NCBI GenBank assembly: GCA_948750805.1
Contig: CAPZYV010000050.1
Location: 1-6,922, forward strand
Origin: an uncultured Bacilli bacterium
GTDB taxonomy: Bacteria; Bacillota_I; Bacilli_A; RF39; UBA660
Direction: 5' to 3'
Length of the DNA: 6,922 nt
The translations under genes and the position numbers were made by a program. Below the pieces are notes generated by a model that was not told the DNA's origin, searched no databases, and saw nothing but the letters and a program-made list of their open reading frames with translations. How positions within the stretch are numbered: the first letter of the stretch is position 1; the number at the start of each line of letters is the position of its first letter. This document shows positions 5,395-6,922 of the stretch, in pieces.

Positions 5395-6056
5395 AGTTTC
5401 TTAATTACCTTTTTCTCAATTCTGGAAATATAACTTTGAGAAATTCCTAATTTTTCAGCAACTTCTTTTTGTGTAAATTCCTCAGTATTATTAAGACCAT
5501 ATCTAAGAGTCATAATTTCTTGTTCTCGTGGTTCTAAAGAATTTATTTCTTTTTCTAAAACTTCTTTATTTAAAATTTGTTCATATTCATTTGGCACAAA
5601 ATCAATTTCGGTACCTAAAATATCTTCTAAATGTAATTCATTACCATCTGAATCATAATTAAGAGCATCTTCAAAACTTATTTCTCCTCGCCGTTTTTTG
5701 TTTTTTCTAAGAAACATTAATATTTCATTAGAAATACACCTCGAAGCATAAGTAGCAAGTTTAATATTTTTGTCAAGCTTATAAGTATTAATTCCTTTAA
5801 TAAGACCAATTGAACCAATACTAACTAAATCTTCAATATCATATCCAGTATTTTCATATTTTTTGGCCAAAAATACAACTAATCTTAAATTATGTTCAAT
5901 AAGTTTATTTTTAGCATCATTATCACCCTTTCCAGCTTTAATAATTGCATTTCTTTCTTCTGCTTCGCTAAGTGGAGGTGGTAATTTATCAGTTGACCCC
6001 ACAAAAAAGCATTCATTATATTTCCTTTTTAACCAAAGTAATATTTTATTAATCAT
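5373..6056 (-). CDS. sigE: Pro-sigma-E, early mother-cell sporulation sigma factor
   Basis: This sigma factor directs RNA polymerase to early mother-cell sporulation genes. It is made as an inactive precursor and cut by SpoIIGA after septation. The 227 residues (B. subtilis 239) begin with a hydrophobic/basic pro-sequence (MINKILLWLKRKYNE), then FFVGSTDKLPPPLS, matching YYIGGSEALPPPLS at the mature start of B. subtilis SigE. The pro-region is about 16 residues, some 10 shorter than in B. subtilis. Region 2 spans ~53-123 (NLRLVV, YENTGYDIEDLVSIG, KLATYASRCISNEILMFLR). Region 4 (~165-224) has the helix-turn-helix TQKEVAEKLGISQSYISRIEKK. SigK is similar, but the adjacent spoIIGA and the N-terminus settle it as SigE. 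GGAGGA five bases before the ATG is a strong ribosome site. The gene overlaps the end of spoIIGA by 8 bp, implying coupled translation. Confidence 0.95.
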   Translation of the reverse strand: MINKILLWLKRKYNECFFVGSTDKLPPPLSEAEERNAIIKAGKGDNDAKNKLIEHNLRLVVFLAKKYENTGYDIEDLVSIGSIGLIKGINTYKLDKNIKLATYASRCISNEILMFLRKNKKRRGEISFEDALNYDSDGNELHLEDILGTEIDFVPNEYEQILNKEVLEKEINSLEPREQEIMTLRYGLNNTEEFTQKEVAEKLGISQSYISRIEKKVIKKLKQTMNI

Positions 6057-6843
6057 ATATATCCTCCAATATTTTATAATTTAATAAACAATCTATCCCA
6101 TTTAACTTAAAATTAGTATCACTTAAACCGACTAAATAATTATTTAAAACAAAATTATTAATAACTATTTTATTTGGTTTAATAACTTCTAATAAGCCAT
6201 GGTTATTTAAACTATTATAAGGAATATACATAGGACTTCTAATTTTAAAATCTCCTTTTAAACTTTTTCTATTTATTAATATTATAGGCTTATTAGTTAT
6301 AGGGTCTCTTAATTTATTACCCGTATCTAAAAATCCTGTTAAAACTAAACTATCATCATCAAATATAATATTAACTTTATAATAATAATTTTTTATTTCT
6401 TTTAATACTTTAATACTTTTAATAAATATAAATAAGCTAAAAGGCGCTATCAAAAGAAGAACTAAATAATTAATACTTAAACCTTCATATATAAAAACTA
6501 ACCCATTATTTTTATAACTAAAAGTATTTTTTAAATAATATAAAAAACCACCCAATATCAAACTAGAAGTATACAAATAAAATAAATTTTTCAAAGTATA
6601 TTTCAAATCACGATATCCAAATGATAAAATCACCATTACCACACTAACTATAAATTTTAATAAAAACAGCTCAATACTATTCATTTTAAAAAATAAAAAC
6701 AAAATACTAAGTCCCCCAAAAAAGGAACCTTTTAGTAACCGATAAATCGTAACATTTCTTCTTAATAAAATAGAAACCCCCATCAATAAAAAGAAATCAA
6801 ACAGAAAATTTAAAATCATAATTAAATCGAGATATAGTTTCAT
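6049..6843 (-). CDS. spoIIGA: SpoIIGA, pro-sigma-E processing aspartic protease
   Basis: This is the membrane protease of the sporulation septum that removes the SigE pro-sequence once triggered by the forespore signal SpoIIR. Of 264 residues (B. subtilis ~309) the N-terminal half is five hydrophobic helices (~2-22, 34-52, 57-77, 82-102, 123-143), starting with the family's YLDLIMILNFLFDF. The cytoplasmic half is the protease domain. It has GFLDTGNKLRDPITNKP with catalytic Asp173 in DTGN, then MYIPYNSLNNHGLLEVIKPNK (205-225 region), and ends in GIDCLLNYKIL, so the domain is complete despite the shorter length. The ATG is preceded by GGTGATCC, an 8-base complement to the 16S rRNA tail. It is followed directly by sigE, its substrate, in the standard spoIIG operon order. 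Confidence 0.94.
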   Translation of the reverse strand: MKLYLDLIMILNFLFDFFLLMGVSILLRRNVTIYRLLKGSFFGGLSILFLFFKMNSIELFLLKFIVSVVMVILSFGYRDLKYTLKNLFYLYTSSLILGGFLYYLKNTFSYKNNGLVFIYEGLSINYLVLLLIAPFSLFIFIKSIKVLKEIKNYYYKVNIIFDDDSLVLTGFLDTGNKLRDPITNKPIILINRKSLKGDFKIRSPMYIPYNSLNNHGLLEVIKPNKIVINNFVLNNYLVGLSDTNFKLNGIDCLLNYKILEDIYD

Positions 6844-6858
6844 AGGATCACCATTGTT

Positions 6859-6891
6859 ACTATATCATGAACAAAACAGAAATTATGTCGT
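6859..6891 (-). promoter_or_regulatory. Candidate spoIIG-type promoter with long spacer and Spo0A-like half match
   Basis: On the minus strand ACGACA (6886-6891; GACA matches the -35) and TATAGT (6859-6864) are 21 bp apart. B. subtilis spoIIG is known for an over-long spacer that needs Spo0A bound at the -35. The -35 here overlaps AACGACA, a 5/7 match to the Spo0A box TTCGACA. The start would fall near 6852, leaving a ~9-nt leader. No better promoter was found, but the match is weak and part of it lies in the preceding reading frame. Confidence 0.3.
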
Positions 6892-6922
6892 TTTATTTTT
6901 TAATTCATCAATTTCTTTTTGC
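6883..6922 (-). CDS. C-terminal end of an upstream gene (partial)
   Basis: The minus strand enters the window in an open frame reading QKEIDELKNKTT and stopping at TAA (6883-6885), 39 bp before the spoIIGA start. The charged, coiled-coil-like composition is protein-like, but twelve codons cannot identify a gene. It does not look like the conserved C-terminal peptide of FtsZ, a frequent neighbour of spoIIGA. No terminator hairpin follows, so read-through into spoIIGA is possible. Confidence 0.4.
   Translation of the reverse strand, partial: QKEIDELKNKTT

Noticed and set aside
5373..6056. sigE gene as SigK or SigG
   Set aside because: The pro-sequence plus the FFVGSTDKLPPPL mature start and the overlapping spoIIGA fit SigE. 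SigG has no such pro-sequence, and SigK is not linked to spoIIGA.
5863..6084. Plus-strand frame of 73 codons
   Set aside because: It is antisense to the conserved N-terminus of sigE.

Overview
The window comes from a very AT-rich, low-GC Gram-positive genome of the Firmicutes (Bacilli side). TGG encodes tryptophan and TGA acts as a stop (end of recU), so the standard bacterial code applies, not the mycoplasma code. A type B RNase P RNA, GpsB, RecU, a PonA-type penicillin-binding protein, sigma-E and its activating protease SpoIIGA together point to an endospore-forming or recently endospore-forming bacterium. I cannot place it to genus.

Layout, left to right. Positions 9-366 (minus strand) hold the RNase P RNA, whose 5' end lies on the stop codon of gpsB (365-691, minus). 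A 424-base divergent region follows, with a consensus promoter for gpsB, a likely 39-residue small gene (846-965, minus), a weaker 18-codon frame upstream of it, promoters in both directions and a 7/7 match to a Spo0A box. recU (1128-1691) and ponA (1688-4291) run rightward as a 4-bp-overlapping pair, closed by a hairpin terminator that contains the ponA stop codon. The right half runs leftward: a partial upstream frame (6883-6922), spoIIGA (6049-6843), sigE (5373-6056, overlapping spoIIGA by 8 bp), a hairpin at the sigE stop, and an unrecognised HExxH metallopeptidase-like gene (4423-5316).

How the parts work together. The left half is the conserved Bacilli neighbourhood gpsB-rnpB // recU-ponA. 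It links septal and elongation cell-wall synthesis (GpsB, PonA), chromosome repair and segregation (RecU) and tRNA maturation. The right half is the mother-cell switch of sporulation: SpoIIGA is the membrane aspartic protease that removes the pro-sequence of SigE. The HExxH gene occupies the place where sigG stands in the classical spoIIGA-sigE-sigG order.

Main points for a second look: the unclassified zincin-like protein next to sigE; three active-site departures in conserved enzymes (PonA KTG to KGG, PonA RKxxE to RKxxD, RecU ExK to DxK); the small gene(s) in the divergent region near a Spo0A-like box; and 3'-end RNA structures built over stop codons at three loci. No mobile element, CRISPR array, tRNA or attachment site was seen.
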